Positions 15,885-25,215 are shown, numbered from the stretch's first letter. The stretch: DNA of 64,000 bases from Pseudoflavonifractor phocaeensis (GCF_021531815.1 NZ_JADYUM010000002.1:1-64000); one strand, 5' to 3'. Numbers and translations: made by a program. The notes: generated by a model from the sequence alone, not told the origin.

Positions 15885-17648
15885 GTGAGAAGCGTACATA
15901 TGAAGCTGGTCATGATCATGGTCCTGCTGATCCTGTCTCTGATGACGGTGGTGGGGGCGTTTCTGGTCAATTCCGTGACTGCCTTCTACCTGGAGGATTT
16001 CTACACCCAGGTGTCCGAAGTGTTCCAGGACCGGAGCCTGCTCCACGACCTGACCACGGAGGGGGAGGAAGAGGAGGAGAGCGGAGCGGAGATGATGGCC
16101 GACGTCCTCCAGGCCTATGCCGGTGAGCTGGGCGTGGACGGCCGCAACCGCAAGCTGTATATCCTGGACGGCAACGGAGTGTGTCTGGTCCGGCCCGACG
16201 GGGAGCGCGAAAACCTGGAGTACACCCCCAACCTGAGCCACGCCCTGAGCACCGGAGAGGTGGGGGACCAGAGCAACCTGGCGGTGGACTACATGGATGT
16301 GGCCATCCCCGTCCAGCGGGGAGGCGACTCCTATATCATCTACATTCTGGATAACAAGACCACGGCCAACAGCCTTACCAACCAGATGTTTCTGCTGATC
16401 ATCGAGGCACTGGCTTTTGGCCTGATCATCTCCATCCTGCTGTCCTTCCTGCTGTCCAAGACCATGGTCACCCCCATCCAGCGGCTGACCGAGGGGGCCA
16501 TGCGGGTGGCCAAGGGGGATTTTCCCCATAAAATCGAGGTGGCCTCCCGGGATGAGATCGGCGTGCTCACCGATACGTTCAACGACATGGCCGGGCAGCT
16601 CCAGGACACCCTGCGCCAGGTGGAGAACGAGCGCAATAAGCTGGACACCCTGTTTCTCCATATGACCGACGGCGTGGTGGCCTTTTCCCGCAAGGGACAG
16701 GTGATCCACTCCAATCCCGCTGCCGCCCAGATGCTCCGCCAGCCCATCGGACCGGACACCACCTACGGGGAGCTGTTTGGCGACGTGGCGCCCCTGGACC
16801 AGGTGCTGGCCGCCCCAGACCATCTGGAGGGAGAGCGCCAGGTGCGGGACAACTTCCTCCAGCTGCTGATGGCCCCCTTTGACCGGGGCCGGGAGGGAGG
16901 CGGCGCCCTGGTGCTCATCCACGACATCACGGAACAGCGGAAAAATCAGGAGATGCAGCGGGAGTTTGTGGCCAATGTCTCCCACGAACTGCGCACCCCT
17001 CTGACCAACATCCGCTCCTATGCCGAGACCCTGAATGAAAACGCCGGGGAACTTCCCCCGGCCATGGAAAAGAAATTCCTGGGCGTCATCCTCAACGAGA
17101 GCGACCGGATGACCCATATCGTCCAGGACCTGCTGACCCTGTCCCGGTTTGATTCCGGGCGGGATGACCTGAAGCTGACCCGGTTTTCCTTCTCCGCTGT
17201 GGTCCAGGACCTGTATAACGCGGTGTATATGGAGGCCCAGCGCCACGGCCACACCCTGACCCTGGAGATGGAGGATGGGCTGCCTGAGATCGTGGCTGAC
17301 CGGGAGCGGGTGGTTCAGGTCATGATGAACGTTGTGTCCAATTCGATCAAATACACGCCCGACGGGGGCCATATCGCCATCCGGGCGGGCTGCCGGGAGG
17401 AACGGGTCTGGATGGTGGTGGATGACGATGGCATCGGGATCCCGGAGGAGGACCGCCCCCGCATCTTTGAGCGGTTCTACCGGGTGGACAAAGCCCGCTC
17501 CCGCCAGTCCGGCGGCACCGGCCTGGGCCTTTCCATCGCCAAGGAGATCGTGGACCGGCACCAGGGCCTGCTGACCCTCCAGGATAAGGAAGGGCCCGGT
17601 CTGGCTGTCCGTCTGGAACTGAGAATCGGAGGACCCAGCCATGGATAA
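15885..17648 (+). CDS. walK: Sensor histidine kinase, WalK (YycG)-like
   Basis: A 587-residue kinase. Two membrane helices (~7-28 and ~167-190) flank an extracytoplasmic sensor region; HAMP (~190-245), PAS-like domain (~255-345) and HisKA with SHELRTPLTNIRSYAE (phosphohistidine ~367) follow. The ATPase domain has N, G1 (DDDGIGIPEEDRPRIFERFY) and G2 (GGTGLGLSIAKEIV) boxes. This order is that of WalK. The start is GTG at 15885 after AGGTGG. It overlaps the YycH-like gene by 8 nt, consistent with a walK-yycH-yycI unit controlling wall hydrolase expression. Confidence 0.85.
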   Translation: MRSVHMKLVMIMVLLILSLMTVVGAFLVNSVTAFYLEDFYTQVSEVFQDRSLLHDLTTEGEEEEESGAEMMADVLQAYAGELGVDGRNRKLYILDGNGVCLVRPDGERENLEYTPNLSHALSTGEVGDQSNLAVDYMDVAIPVQRGGDSYIIYILDNKTTANSLTNQMFLLIIEALAFGLIISILLSFLLSKTMVTPIQRLTEGAMRVAKGDFPHKIEVASRDEIGVLTDTFNDMAGQLQDTLRQVENERNKLDTLFLHMTDGVVAFSRKGQVIHSNPAAAQMLRQPIGPDTTYGELFGDVAPLDQVLAAPDHLEGERQVRDNFLQLLMAPFDRGREGGGALVLIHDITEQRKNQEMQREFVANVSHELRTPLTNIRSYAETLNENAGELPPAMEKKFLGVILNESDRMTHIVQDLLTLSRFDSGRDDLKLTRFSFSAVVQDLYNAVYMEAQRHGHTLTLEMEDGLPEIVADRERVVQVMMNVVSNSIKYTPDGGHIAIRAGCREERVWMVVDDDGIGIPEEDRPRIFERFYRVDKARSRQSGGTGLGLSIAKEIVDRHQGLLTLQDKEGPGLAVRLELRIGGPSHG

Positions 17649-18951
17649 GCAGGACAGAAAGACGCGGGTGGTGGAGCTGGGCAAGGATGTGCTCATCGTT
17701 TTGCTGCTGTGCTCCGCACTCTGGCTGTTAGCCCGGAGCCGGCTGTTCCATGTCCACGGAAGCCAGGACCATCCTGTGGGACTGGTACAGGAAGAAAGCG
17801 GCACCCGGGCCGACGCGGCACGGCCCCTGCGGATGACCGCCAATCTGGCGGGGAGCGCCGGCGGCATCCGGTACGGGGTCCAATATGACGCGGAGGCCGC
17901 CGACGCTTTGTTTCAGCAGGTGGCCGGCCTGCTGGTGGAGGCCCTGTCCAGCGCCGGGGAGCCGGAGCGGGTCACCCGGGCGCAGTGGGAGCAGGCCCAA
18001 TTGACCGCCCCCGGGGTGTCCTTCGATTTCCAGGGAAAACTGCCTATGCCGGTGCTGGTGAACTGGCTTTCCGGAGAAGACAGCCGGATGGAGGCCGTGG
18101 TGCGCCGGATCACGCTGACGGTATGGCAAGGGGAAGTGACCCTCTACTACCGGAATGAGGAGGACGGGCTCTACTACCGCTGCCTGTCCGAAGTGGCCAG
18201 CGAGAGCCACTTGGTGGAGGCTCTGGCCGCTGTGGGGGACAACGGAGCGGCCTACGCCTTTGAGTCGGAGACTTACCGCTGCCTGGCTCCGGACACCCTG
18301 GTGTCTCCGGAACCTGGAAATCCGCTGATCTATGGGGTGGACAATCCCGTATCCGGCGGCCGCACGTCACTGGAGAGTGTGATGAGCGACCTGGGCTTTT
18401 CGCTGGATGTGAGCAGTTTTTACGCATCCGGTGACGAGCAGGTGGCCCGCTGCGATAACGATGACATCCGCCTGTCTGAGCGCGGGATCGCCAGATACCG
18501 GGCCGGAGAGAACAGCGGGCGTTTTCAGATCCCGGCCCGGGGGGAGAGCCCCAACCTTGTGGAGTCGGTGGAGGCCTGCCGGCAGTTAGCCGCTGTCACG
18601 CTGGGGGCCCGGAGCGGTCAGGCCAGACTGTACCTGATCTCCGCCCAGGAGACCGGGGAGGGACTGGAGGTCTGTTTCGGTTATAGCCTGGATGGATCGG
18701 TGGTGCAGCTGGAGAGCGGCTGCGCCGCCCGGTTCCTGGTGAGAAACGGACGGATCGACCAGTTCGAGCTCTGTTTCCGCAGCTATACGGACAGCGGCGA
18801 GCGGTCAGCGGTCCTTCCCGTCCGGCAGGCCGCCGCCGCGCTGGAGGCCATGGGCCTGGAGGGTGAGGAACTTCTTCTGGTCTACCGGGACACCGGAAGC
18901 GACACTGTGACGGCCGCATGGGCTGCCGCCGGTACGTCGGAGGTGGGGTGA
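17641..18951 (+). CDS. YycH-like regulator of WalK
   Basis: A 436-residue protein with one N-terminal membrane helix (~16-36) and a large extracytoplasmic part, starting within the walK 3' end. Sequence similarity to Bacillus YycH is not obvious by eye; the call rests on position directly after the WalK-like kinase, the single-anchor topology and the YycI-like gene that follows. YycH and YycI bind WalK in the membrane and tune its activity. Residue composition is ordinary and no catalytic motif is visible. Confidence 0.6.
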   Translation: MDKQDRKTRVVELGKDVLIVLLLCSALWLLARSRLFHVHGSQDHPVGLVQEESGTRADAARPLRMTANLAGSAGGIRYGVQYDAEAADALFQQVAGLLVEALSSAGEPERVTRAQWEQAQLTAPGVSFDFQGKLPMPVLVNWLSGEDSRMEAVVRRITLTVWQGEVTLYYRNEEDGLYYRCLSEVASESHLVEALAAVGDNGAAYAFESETYRCLAPDTLVSPEPGNPLIYGVDNPVSGGRTSLESVMSDLGFSLDVSSFYASGDEQVARCDNDDIRLSERGIARYRAGENSGRFQIPARGESPNLVESVEACRQLAAVTLGARSGQARLYLISAQETGEGLEVCFGYSLDGSVVQLESGCAARFLVRNGRIDQFELCFRSYTDSGERSAVLPVRQAAAALEAMGLEGEELLLVYRDTGSDTVTAAWAAAGTSEVG

Positions 18952-18955
18952 GGAG

Positions 18956-19783
18956 ATGGAGACGCCAAAGCTGAAAAACATCGTCCTGCTGATTCTGGCC
19001 CTGACCAATCTGTTTCTGCTGATTTTCGTGATCCGGCTGGAGGGGCAGGACCGTGCCCAGCAGAGTCAGGCCAGGCTGGAAGCCATTCAGTTTCTGGAGA
19101 ATAAGGGCATCCAGGTGAAGAAAGACCAAGTTCCGGAAAAAATGACGCTGGAGCCCAAGAATGTGGAGCGGGACCTGGAGCGGGAGAGCGTGCTGGCTGC
19201 CCAGCTGCTGGGGGAAGAAGTCACGGTCCAGGACCGTGGAGCCGGCGTCTACCGGTATTTCAATGCGCTGGGCTCCATCCAGTTCCACAGCGACGGCGCT
19301 TTCTCCGCCCAGTTTTCCCAGGACATGTTCCCGTTGGGGGACCAGTTGGAGCAGACTTGCCAGGCGCTTCTGTCCAAGATGGACTTTGAAGGGGAGCTTT
19401 CGGAAGCGGAAACAGGCGCGGGGGGCGAACGGTTGACCTTCTGCCAGCTCTGGGAGGGGCAGCCTGTTTTTACCCAGCAGGTGACCCTGGAGACGGATGG
19501 CAGCTGCGTGACCGGGATGGTTTCCGGACGGCGGCTGGTGGGCACACCGGTCCAGGACCAGAGCCGGACCACCGTCACCGTGGCCACCGCCCTGGTGGAA
19601 TTTCTCAACGGGCTGAACAGCCTGGGCGATGTGTGCAGCCGGGTGGACAGCATTACCCAGGGGTATGCCGCCGGGACCTCCCTGTCCGGCCCCATGACGC
19701 TGACGCCTGTGTGGAGGATCGGCACCGATACCGGCTTCTACCAGTTGGATCTGGTGACCGGCGCGCTGGTCCGGGTGAGTTGA
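18956..19783 (+). CDS. YycI-like two-component system regulatory protein
   Basis: A 275-residue single-anchor protein: short cytoplasmic N-terminus (METPKLKN), one helix (~9-26: IVLLILALTNLFLLIFVI) and an extracytoplasmic domain beginning with a charged coiled-coil-like stretch. METPKLKNIVLLILALTNLF resembles the start of YycI (WalI). It begins 4 nt after the YycH-like stop and ends a walR-walK-yycH-yycI cluster. The YycI fold is a membrane-anchored partner restraining WalK. Confidence 0.7.
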   Translation: METPKLKNIVLLILALTNLFLLIFVIRLEGQDRAQQSQARLEAIQFLENKGIQVKKDQVPEKMTLEPKNVERDLERESVLAAQLLGEEVTVQDRGAGVYRYFNALGSIQFHSDGAFSAQFSQDMFPLGDQLEQTCQALLSKMDFEGELSEAETGAGGERLTFCQLWEGQPVFTQQVTLETDGSCVTGMVSGRRLVGTPVQDQSRTTVTVATALVEFLNGLNSLGDVCSRVDSITQGYAAGTSLSGPMTLTPVWRIGTDTGFYQLDLVTGALVRVS

Positions 19784-19788
19784 TATGG

Positions 19789-19830
19789 AATTGGCGGGGA
19801 GGCTGCGCCGTGCAGCCTCCCCGCCAATTT
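19789..19830 (+). terminator. Terminator of the walRK cluster
   Basis: AATTGGCGGGGAGGCTGC pairs with GCAGCCTCCCCGCCAATT (18 bp perfect, 5-nt loop), followed by a T-containing but imperfect tract. Confidence 0.8.
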
Positions 19831-19834
19831 CGTC

Positions 19835-19863
19835 TTTACCTGAGGGGCAGTCTGTGGTATAGT
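19835..19863 (+). promoter_or_regulatory. Promoter of murI
   Basis: TTTACC (19835-19840), 17-bp spacer, extended -10 TGG-TATAGT (19855-19863). Confidence 0.65.
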
Positions 19864-19961
19864 CAAACAGTTAAAAGATTGGGGCGCTTGTCTGCGGGGA
19901 ATCTGCCGGGGACGGGATGCCCATAAGCGGTTTTACCGCTGGCAAAAGGAATGTGACGCCT

Positions 19962-20777
19962 GTGTTTGACCAAAACAGCCCGGTCGGAGTGCTGGACTCC
20001 GGGATCGGCGGATTCAGCGTGGCCCGCCAGGTCCAAAAGCTGCTCCCCGGGGAGGATCTGCTCTACTTCGGAGACGGGGCCCATATCCCCTACGGCAACC
20101 ACGCGGAGGGGACTATCATCGCCATGGCCCGGTATATGTTTGAGTTTATGGAGTCCCGGGGGGTCAAGGCCCTCCTGGTGGCCTGCAACACCATCTCCTG
20201 TGTCATTGACCGCTGTCAGGACGCGGTATCCTGCCCCACCTTCAACGCGGTCCAGGCCGGGGCGGACGCGGTGGCCAGACTGGATGTGGAGAAGGTGGGA
20301 GTCATTTCCACCGTGTTCACCCACAACGCCCGGTGCTATCCCCGGCGCATCCTGGCCCAGAGCCCCAAAAAAATGGTGGTCCTGAGCTGCGGCTGCCCAG
20401 ACCTGGCCCGTCTGGTAGAGCATAACCTGGGAAATCCCGGCGGCATGGCCGAAGTGGAGGACAACCTGCGCCAGGAACTGGACCACATGGTGCTGGAGGA
20501 CCGGATCCAGTGCTGTGTTCTGGGCTGCACCCACTACCCCCTGGTCGAGGACAGTATCAGAAAGCTGTACCCCGGCCTGCTTCTCATCGACCCGGCGGAG
20601 GAGATGGCCCGCGCTCTGGCGCGGGATCTGGAGAAGCGGGGGCTGAAGCGGGAAGGCGGCGGGGGGACCCTGAAGATCCATACCACCGGCAGCGTGGAGG
20701 AATATACCCTCCGGGCCCGGCAGGTGGGCCTGGAGCGGGTGGAGTCGGTGGAGTTTTACCCGCCTATGAAGCTGTGA
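19962..20777 (+). CDS. murI: Glutamate racemase
   Basis: Converts L- to D-glutamate for peptidoglycan. The sequence has PVGVLDSGIGGFSVARQV at the N-terminus, the first catalytic cysteine in LLVACNTISC (~75), the second in VLGCTHYPLV (~189), and DGAHIPYGN. I favour GTG 19962 (11 nt after AAGGA) because MurI proteins begin just before the DSGIGG motif; ATG 19917 would add 15 residues and lacks a ribosome site. It is alone between two hairpins, next to the wall-related walRK cluster. Confidence 0.92.
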   Translation: MFDQNSPVGVLDSGIGGFSVARQVQKLLPGEDLLYFGDGAHIPYGNHAEGTIIAMARYMFEFMESRGVKALLVACNTISCVIDRCQDAVSCPTFNAVQAGADAVARLDVEKVGVISTVFTHNARCYPRRILAQSPKKMVVLSCGCPDLARLVEHNLGNPGGMAEVEDNLRQELDHMVLEDRIQCCVLGCTHYPLVEDSIRKLYPGLLLIDPAEEMARALARDLEKRGLKREGGGGTLKIHTTGSVEEYTLRARQVGLERVESVEFYPPMKL

Positions 20778-20810
20778 CGCCGCCGGATACGTTCGGTTTT
20801 CCTTGTACAA

Positions 20811-20836
20811 AGGGGCCGCCCCATGGGGCGGCCCCT
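20811..20836. terminator. Hairpin between convergent murI and wall hydrolase genes
   Basis: AGGGGCCGCCCC / GGGGCGGCCCCT, 12-bp stem. T-runs are short on both sides, so termination may be partial. Confidence 0.6.
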
Positions 20837-20858
20837 CGCTGTTATGGCAGAAAAAGGT

Positions 20859-21656
20859 TCAGCGGTAAAACTTGTGGCAGCCGATGGTGGTGTAATAAGT
20901 ACGGTTGTTGACGATCCACCGGCCGGCGGACAGGGCCGGAGCATAGAAGTACAGGCAGTCCCCCACCACCTCCGCGCCCTCCAGACACAGCTTGGCGGCC
21001 AGAACCGCGGATTCTGTGGGCGTATCGTAGATGGTGCCGTTGGAGGTGGGCTCAAACTGCACGCCGTGTTTGGTGTCGAAGACCACGGCCTTGATGGTGT
21101 TGGGGAACTCCTTGCTGCTTACCCGGTTGAGCACCACGTTGCCCACGGCGATCTGGCCCAGCAGCGGCTCCCCCCGGCTCTCCGCTGAGATCACCCGGGA
21201 CAGCCAGTACAGGTCCTCCTCATGATAAGAGGCGGAGGCGGGCGCGGCGCCTTCCGTGGCCAACAGGGCGGTGGCCGATGCCCCGTCCCAACTCAGGCGG
21301 GCTCCGGTGGCACGGGCAAGGACCCGGAGGGGGAGTACTGTCTTCCCCTCCACCGCCCGAACGCCGCCCTCCACATAGAGGGCGCGGCCATTAACTGTGA
21401 TGTACAGTTCACCCGGCCGGGCTGAGAGGTCCAGGCCCTGGCTGGTCAGCCGGGCATACCGGCCGTCCCAGGACAGTTCATAGGGGGTGCAGGCGGCGAA
21501 AGCCCGGAGGGTGATATAGCTGGTGCCCTCCTCCACCCAGGCCTGCTGGCTGGGGAGCGTGTTCCCGTTTACCGCCACCTCCGCTCCCAGAGCGGGCATG
21601 GTCAGAGTCAGCGTAGTGAGCAGGGCGGCTGCCGCCCCTTTCCATCGTCGGTTCAT
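20859..21656 (-). CDS. Cell wall hydrolase, SleB type, with copper-amine-oxidase-like N-domain
   Basis: A 265-residue secreted protein: signal peptide (~1-24, ending MPALGA), then a copper amine oxidase N-terminal-like repeat domain (~25-130, VNGNTLPSQQAWVEEGTSYI and TVLPLRVLARATGARLSWDG), then a SleB/CwlJ hydrolase domain (~145-265). The latter shows WLSRVISAESRGEPLLGQIA with the catalytic glutamate, GNVVLNRV and CLYFYAPA. SleB-type enzymes are lytic transglycosylases that open spore cortex. The ATG at 21656 follows AAGGAGGAACCTGCT. The N-domain probably anchors it to wall material. Confidence 0.88.
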   Translation of the reverse strand: MNRRWKGAAAALLTTLTLTMPALGAEVAVNGNTLPSQQAWVEEGTSYITLRAFAACTPYELSWDGRYARLTSQGLDLSARPGELYITVNGRALYVEGGVRAVEGKTVLPLRVLARATGARLSWDGASATALLATEGAAPASASYHEEDLYWLSRVISAESRGEPLLGQIAVGNVVLNRVSSKEFPNTIKAVVFDTKHGVQFEPTSNGTIYDTPTESAVLAAKLCLEGAEVVGDCLYFYAPALSAGRWIVNNRTYYTTIGCHKFYR

Positions 21657-21754
21657 AGCAGGTTCCTCCTTGGCTTTGTAACCAAATTGTAACCTTTCCT
21701 CCCGCTCTGGTGCAAGCTGTAAATCCTGGAAAGGGGAGGAAGCCATTCAGACAC

Positions 21755-21786
21755 AAAAAACAGCGCCGGAGCAAATGCCCCGGCGC
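21755..21786 (-). terminator. Terminator of the SGNH-lipoprotein unit
   Basis: On the minus strand GCGCCGG / CCGGCGC stem (10-nt loop) is followed by TTTTTT, just after the DUF4358-like lipoprotein stop. Confidence 0.75.
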
Positions 21787-21798
21787 CTCCTTGACGGT

Positions 21799-22278
21799 TT
21801 ATTTGCTTCCGTCCACCGCGGTTTGAGCGGCGTTCAGGTCGTCGGCCACCACCAGGAGCAAGGTGTTTCCCCGCTGGTCCAGCCATTTGCCCTCCAGCTT
21901 GGGGACCTCTCCCGGGCGGTAATCCCGGTTGGAGTCGATCTGGGACTGGATGTAGGCTTCCAGGGCCTTTTTCGCGGTCTCCGCGGCCCCTTCGCTGTCA
22001 AAAATCAGCACCGCCAGCTCCTCACAGGTAGCTCCGGCGGAGCGGCGGATCGCACCGTCTGTCAGTTGCTTCCGGTCCAGTCCCGCGTCTCCCAGTCGGT
22101 ACAGCATCCAGGCCATGTCGCAGTCCAGTTCCTCCAGTTCCTCGGAGAAGGCTCCGCTGTCCAGAATGGACTGGGCGTCAGCGGTAGTCCAGGCGGCAGG
22201 ACTCTCCTCTTTCCCGCAGGCGGCCAGAGAGGCCAGACAGGCCAGCGCCAGCAGGGCGGCAGCTACTTTTTTCTTCAT
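21799..22278 (-). CDS. Small lipoprotein, DUF4358-like
   Basis: A 159-residue protein with lipoprotein signal peptide (MKKKVAAALLALACLASLAAC; lipobox LAAC, Cys 21). The mature part has the DUF4358 look: LDCDMAWMLYRLGDAG, then ATCEELAVLIFDSEGAAE and KKALEAYIQSQIDSNRDY. The function of this family is unknown. Its ATG overlaps the upstream SGNH gene's TGA (22275-22278), so both are translated together. Confidence 0.75.
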   Translation of the reverse strand: MKKKVAAALLALACLASLAACGKEESPAAWTTADAQSILDSGAFSEELEELDCDMAWMLYRLGDAGLDRKQLTDGAIRRSAGATCEELAVLIFDSEGAAETAKKALEAYIQSQIDSNRDYRPGEVPKLEGKWLDQRGNTLLLVVADDLNAAQTAVDGSK

Positions 22279-23228
22279 GATGATGCACTTCCAATTTCAG
22301 AAATTTCGGGGGCAGGCTCCTGGGGGGCGGGGGCACCGCCGGGATACAGGGCGTCATAGTCCACGGTGTGGGTCTGTAAGTAGGCCAGCCACTGTTTGCA
22401 CCAGTCGCTGCGCAGATGGACGCCGTCCTTGCTGGCTTCGGCGGGCAGCTCGCCGTTCTCATTGACAAATTCTGAGTAGAGGTCCAGGAACACCACCTGC
22501 TTCTCCTGGGCGGCCTGACGCATCAGGTCGTTGTACACCCGGAGATGTTCATTGGTCAGGTAGGTCCGGCCTCCGGTCTGGGCGATCACGGTTTCGTTGA
22601 CGGGGATAAGCCCCTGGATGTAAATGACGGCGTTGGGCTGGATCTCCCGGATGGCGTCGATGGCCTCGCAGTAGCTGCGGTAGAAGCCCTCGTCGTCGTA
22701 ATAACCCAGCTCGTTGACCCCCAGGGACAGGTAGACCTTTCCGTACTGTTCCAGGGCCAGGGCCTCCAGTAGGGTATACTGGGTCCCGTTGATGGTCAGG
22801 GCCTTCTTTTCGGCCAGCTTGAAGATGGACAGGCCGTTGGAGGTCAGATTCTTGCCGCAGCCGATGCCGCTGTAGATCAGGAAGCCGTCGGTGCGGGAGT
22901 CCCCGATAAAGGCGGCGTCTTCAAAGTAGCTGTTGTCCACCGCCTCCCGCTCCGGGGCGGGTTGGGAGAAATCGTAGGCGGGCAGGTCGGGAGCGGGTGC
23001 TTCGGAGGAGACGCTGCCGCCGGCAGCGCTCTGGTCCGGCTCCTGGACAGGGGATGAAGATTCCGCCTGGGAGGAAACGGCGGAGGAGGGGGAGGAACTG
23101 GCGGAGGACCCGGAAGAAACGGCTGTTTGGTCCGGGGTGCTGTTTGCGGAACAGGCGGTCAGGGGCAGGGAGAGGGCAATGGACAGAAGAATGGCCGCGG
23201 TCCGGCGGCCATGGATGGGATAAAGCAT
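22275..23228 (-). CDS. Secreted SGNH/GDSL-family hydrolase lipoprotein
   Basis: A 317-residue protein with lipoprotein signal (LSLPLTACSANS; lipobox LTAC), a ~50-residue Ser-rich linker, and an SGNH hydrolase domain. Block I is AAFIGDSRTDGFLIYSG, the SLGVNELGY segment provides the Asn, and the C-terminal DGVHL provides the Asp-x-x-His pair. Such enzymes deacylate polysaccharides or lipids outside the cell. Start ATG 23228 follows GGAGG. The gene is coupled to the small lipoprotein and lies 29 bp after a ThrE-like transporter gene, forming a three-gene unit. Confidence 0.85.
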   Translation of the reverse strand: MLYPIHGRRTAAILLSIALSLPLTACSANSTPDQTAVSSGSSASSSPSSAVSSQAESSSPVQEPDQSAAGGSVSSEAPAPDLPAYDFSQPAPEREAVDNSYFEDAAFIGDSRTDGFLIYSGIGCGKNLTSNGLSIFKLAEKKALTINGTQYTLLEALALEQYGKVYLSLGVNELGYYDDEGFYRSYCEAIDAIREIQPNAVIYIQGLIPVNETVIAQTGGRTYLTNEHLRVYNDLMRQAAQEKQVVFLDLYSEFVNENGELPAEASKDGVHLRSDWCKQWLAYLQTHTVDYDALYPGGAPAPQEPAPEISEIGSASS

Positions 23229-23257
23229 GAACGAGAACCTCCAAAATCGAAACAGGG

Positions 23258-24490
23258 TCAATGGATTCCCAGATGGAACCGGGGCAGCAGGGCGCGGAGC
23301 AGGGAGGTGATGAGCATAGCCCCCACAGACAGGGCGGCTGCAAAGCCCAGGGTATGAAGCAGGGTAGACAGGAATAATTGGGTGTCGCCGGACACGCAGT
23401 ACTGCATGGCGTGATAGATGCCGGCCCCGGGGACCAGAGGCAGAAGGGCCACCTGGAGATACCCAGTGACGGGACAGCGGCGGACCCGGGCCATGACCTC
23501 GGAGTAGAGGCCGATGGAGGCGGCAGCCAGGAAGGCGGCGGGGATGTCACCCGCCAGAAAATGGGTGGACAGCAGATAGACCAGCCAGCCCAGGGCGGCG
23601 CCGCAGCCGCAGATCAGGATGCCGCGGCCCTGGATGTTGAATTCCAGGCCGAAGCCAACGCAGGCGCAGAAGGCCCACAGGCAGGGCAGCAAATAGTCGG
23701 TGAAGCACTGGGGCGCGGCGATAGTGCTGCCGGAGAGGGCGCCGCCGAACAGCAGGGGGATGGCGGTGCCCAGGGCGATGGCAGTGGCCACCAGCAGGAC
23801 CTCGGCGGTCCGGGTCAAGCCGGAGATGATGTCTCCCGCCATGATCTCCCGCATGGCGTTGGTCAGCGCCATACCGGGGACCAGTACCATGAGGGTGCCG
23901 ATGGTGATACACTCCTGGCTTTGCCCCAGACCGGAACGGACCAACAGCAGGGCCATCCCGGCGGCCACGGCGGAGCAGATCAGCGTGCGGAAAAAGACGT
24001 TGGAGCCGGTGAAGGGCTGCCCGAACAGGAGACAGGCGCCCACCGCGGCGCCGCACAGGGCGGCTGCCAGCCAGTCGCGGGCGCTTCCGCCGAAAAAGAG
24101 GGAGAAAAAGGACGCTGCCGCGGCATAGCCCAGCAGCAGGACCCAGGGAGAAAATTGGCGGCACTCCGGCTCCAGCCGTTCCACCAGGACCTGGGCCTCC
24201 TCCAGGGGGAGGGGCTCCCGGCACAGTCTCCGGCACAGGGCGTTGCACCGCTCCAGTAGCTCAATGTCCGTCCCGTGGGCGGGGATGCGGCACATCCGTG
24301 TGACGGGGTGTCCCTCCGGCGTGTTGACGCTGACGATGAGACAGGTGGGAATGGCGAAGACCTGGGCCGTGGCCCCATAGGCGGAGAGCAGGCGGTCCAC
24401 CGACTCCTCCACCCGATAGATCTCCGCGCCGCTGGTCATCAGCCGGCGTCCCAACTCGGCGCCCAGATTCAGCAATTTGTCGTGATCCAT
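23258..24490 (-). CDS. Threonine/serine exporter family protein (ThrE), fused two-domain form
   Basis: A 410-residue protein with a cytoplasmic N-part (~1-115; LGRRLMTSGAEIYRVEESVD and FAIPTCLIVSV, the DUF1212 signature) and about ten membrane helices covering both ThrE halves in one chain. Many Firmicutes split these halves into two genes. ThrE exports threonine and serine, but many homologues are untested. ATG 24490 follows GGAAGGAGCG. First gene of the transporter-SGNH-lipoprotein unit. Confidence 0.85.
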   Translation of the reverse strand: MDHDKLLNLGAELGRRLMTSGAEIYRVEESVDRLLSAYGATAQVFAIPTCLIVSVNTPEGHPVTRMCRIPAHGTDIELLERCNALCRRLCREPLPLEEAQVLVERLEPECRQFSPWVLLLGYAAAASFFSLFFGGSARDWLAAALCGAAVGACLLFGQPFTGSNVFFRTLICSAVAAGMALLLVRSGLGQSQECITIGTLMVLVPGMALTNAMREIMAGDIISGLTRTAEVLLVATAIALGTAIPLLFGGALSGSTIAAPQCFTDYLLPCLWAFCACVGFGLEFNIQGRGILICGCGAALGWLVYLLSTHFLAGDIPAAFLAAASIGLYSEVMARVRRCPVTGYLQVALLPLVPGAGIYHAMQYCVSGDTQLFLSTLLHTLGFAAALSVGAMLITSLLRALLPRFHLGIH

Positions 24491-24786
24491 CGAATCAGCG
24501 CTCCTTCCCAACAAAGAATACCATGTTTTTTGGAAAAAGCAAGAGCGGAAAATTGCGGAAGCGGCCAAATATGCATAGCGGCCTGCATGTCGGCCGGCAA
24601 AAGCTGCACGACCAGTGGGTGCAGGCCCGGAAGCCCCAGGCAGAGGGCATAAAAAAGGGCGGAGCGTTGAATTATTAAACTTGTATGAATCCTGATGGGA
24701 ACCTGTAGCATTTTCCGCCAACCTATGGTATGCTAAAAGCAATAGAAGTCAACGATCCGGGAGGATCGGCGAGGAAAGGAGTCGCT
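24491..24786. other. Divergent intergenic region before nfeD
   Basis: About 300 bp between divergent genes. On the plus strand an extended -10 candidate TGG-TATGCT (24726-24734) lies 53 bp before the nfeD start with no clear -35. An inverted pair CATAGCGGCC / CGGCCGGC lies near 24575-24598. I see no further gene. Confidence 0.4.
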
Positions 24787-25215
24787 ATGCTTCCAAGTAC
24801 CATTTGGCTGCTGACGGCCATCGTGCTGGTGGTGGGAGAGGCACTGACAGTGGGCCTCACCTTTATCTGGTTTGCGGTAGGCGCCCTGGGAGGACTGATG
24901 GTGGCCGTTCTGGGCGGCTCCATCTGGCTCCAGGTGGTGGTGTTTCTGGCCCTGTCCGCCCTGGCCCTGGCTCTGGTGCGCCCCGTGGCCGCCAAGCTGA
25001 TGCAGTCGGGCCGGGTGGCCACCAACGCGGACCGGGTCATCGGCAAGACCGCCGTGGTCACCGAGACCATCGACAACCTGTCCGGAACAGGACAGGTCAA
25101 GGTCGCCGGCCAGATCTGGACCGCCCGCAGCGAACAGGACGTGGTGATCCCCAAGGATACGGAGGTTACGGTGCTCCGGATCGAGGGCGTGAAGGTCTTC
25201 GTGGAAACAAAATGA
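24787..25215 (+). CDS. NfeD-like membrane protein
   Basis: A 142-residue protein with two to three helices (~3-25, 28-50, 52-72) followed by an OB-fold domain (~85-142: VIGKTAVVTETIDNLSGTGQ then VKVAGQIWTARS), the NfeDC arrangement. NfeD proteins partner SPFH proteins in membrane microdomains. ATG at 24787 follows GGAAAGGAGTCGCT. The SPFH gene starts 28 bp downstream, the classic nfeD-stomatin pair. Confidence 0.9.
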   Translation: MLPSTIWLLTAIVLVVGEALTVGLTFIWFAVGALGGLMVAVLGGSIWLQVVVFLALSALALALVRPVAAKLMQSGRVATNADRVIGKTAVVTETIDNLSGTGQVKVAGQIWTARSEQDVVIPKDTEVTVLRIEGVKVFVETK

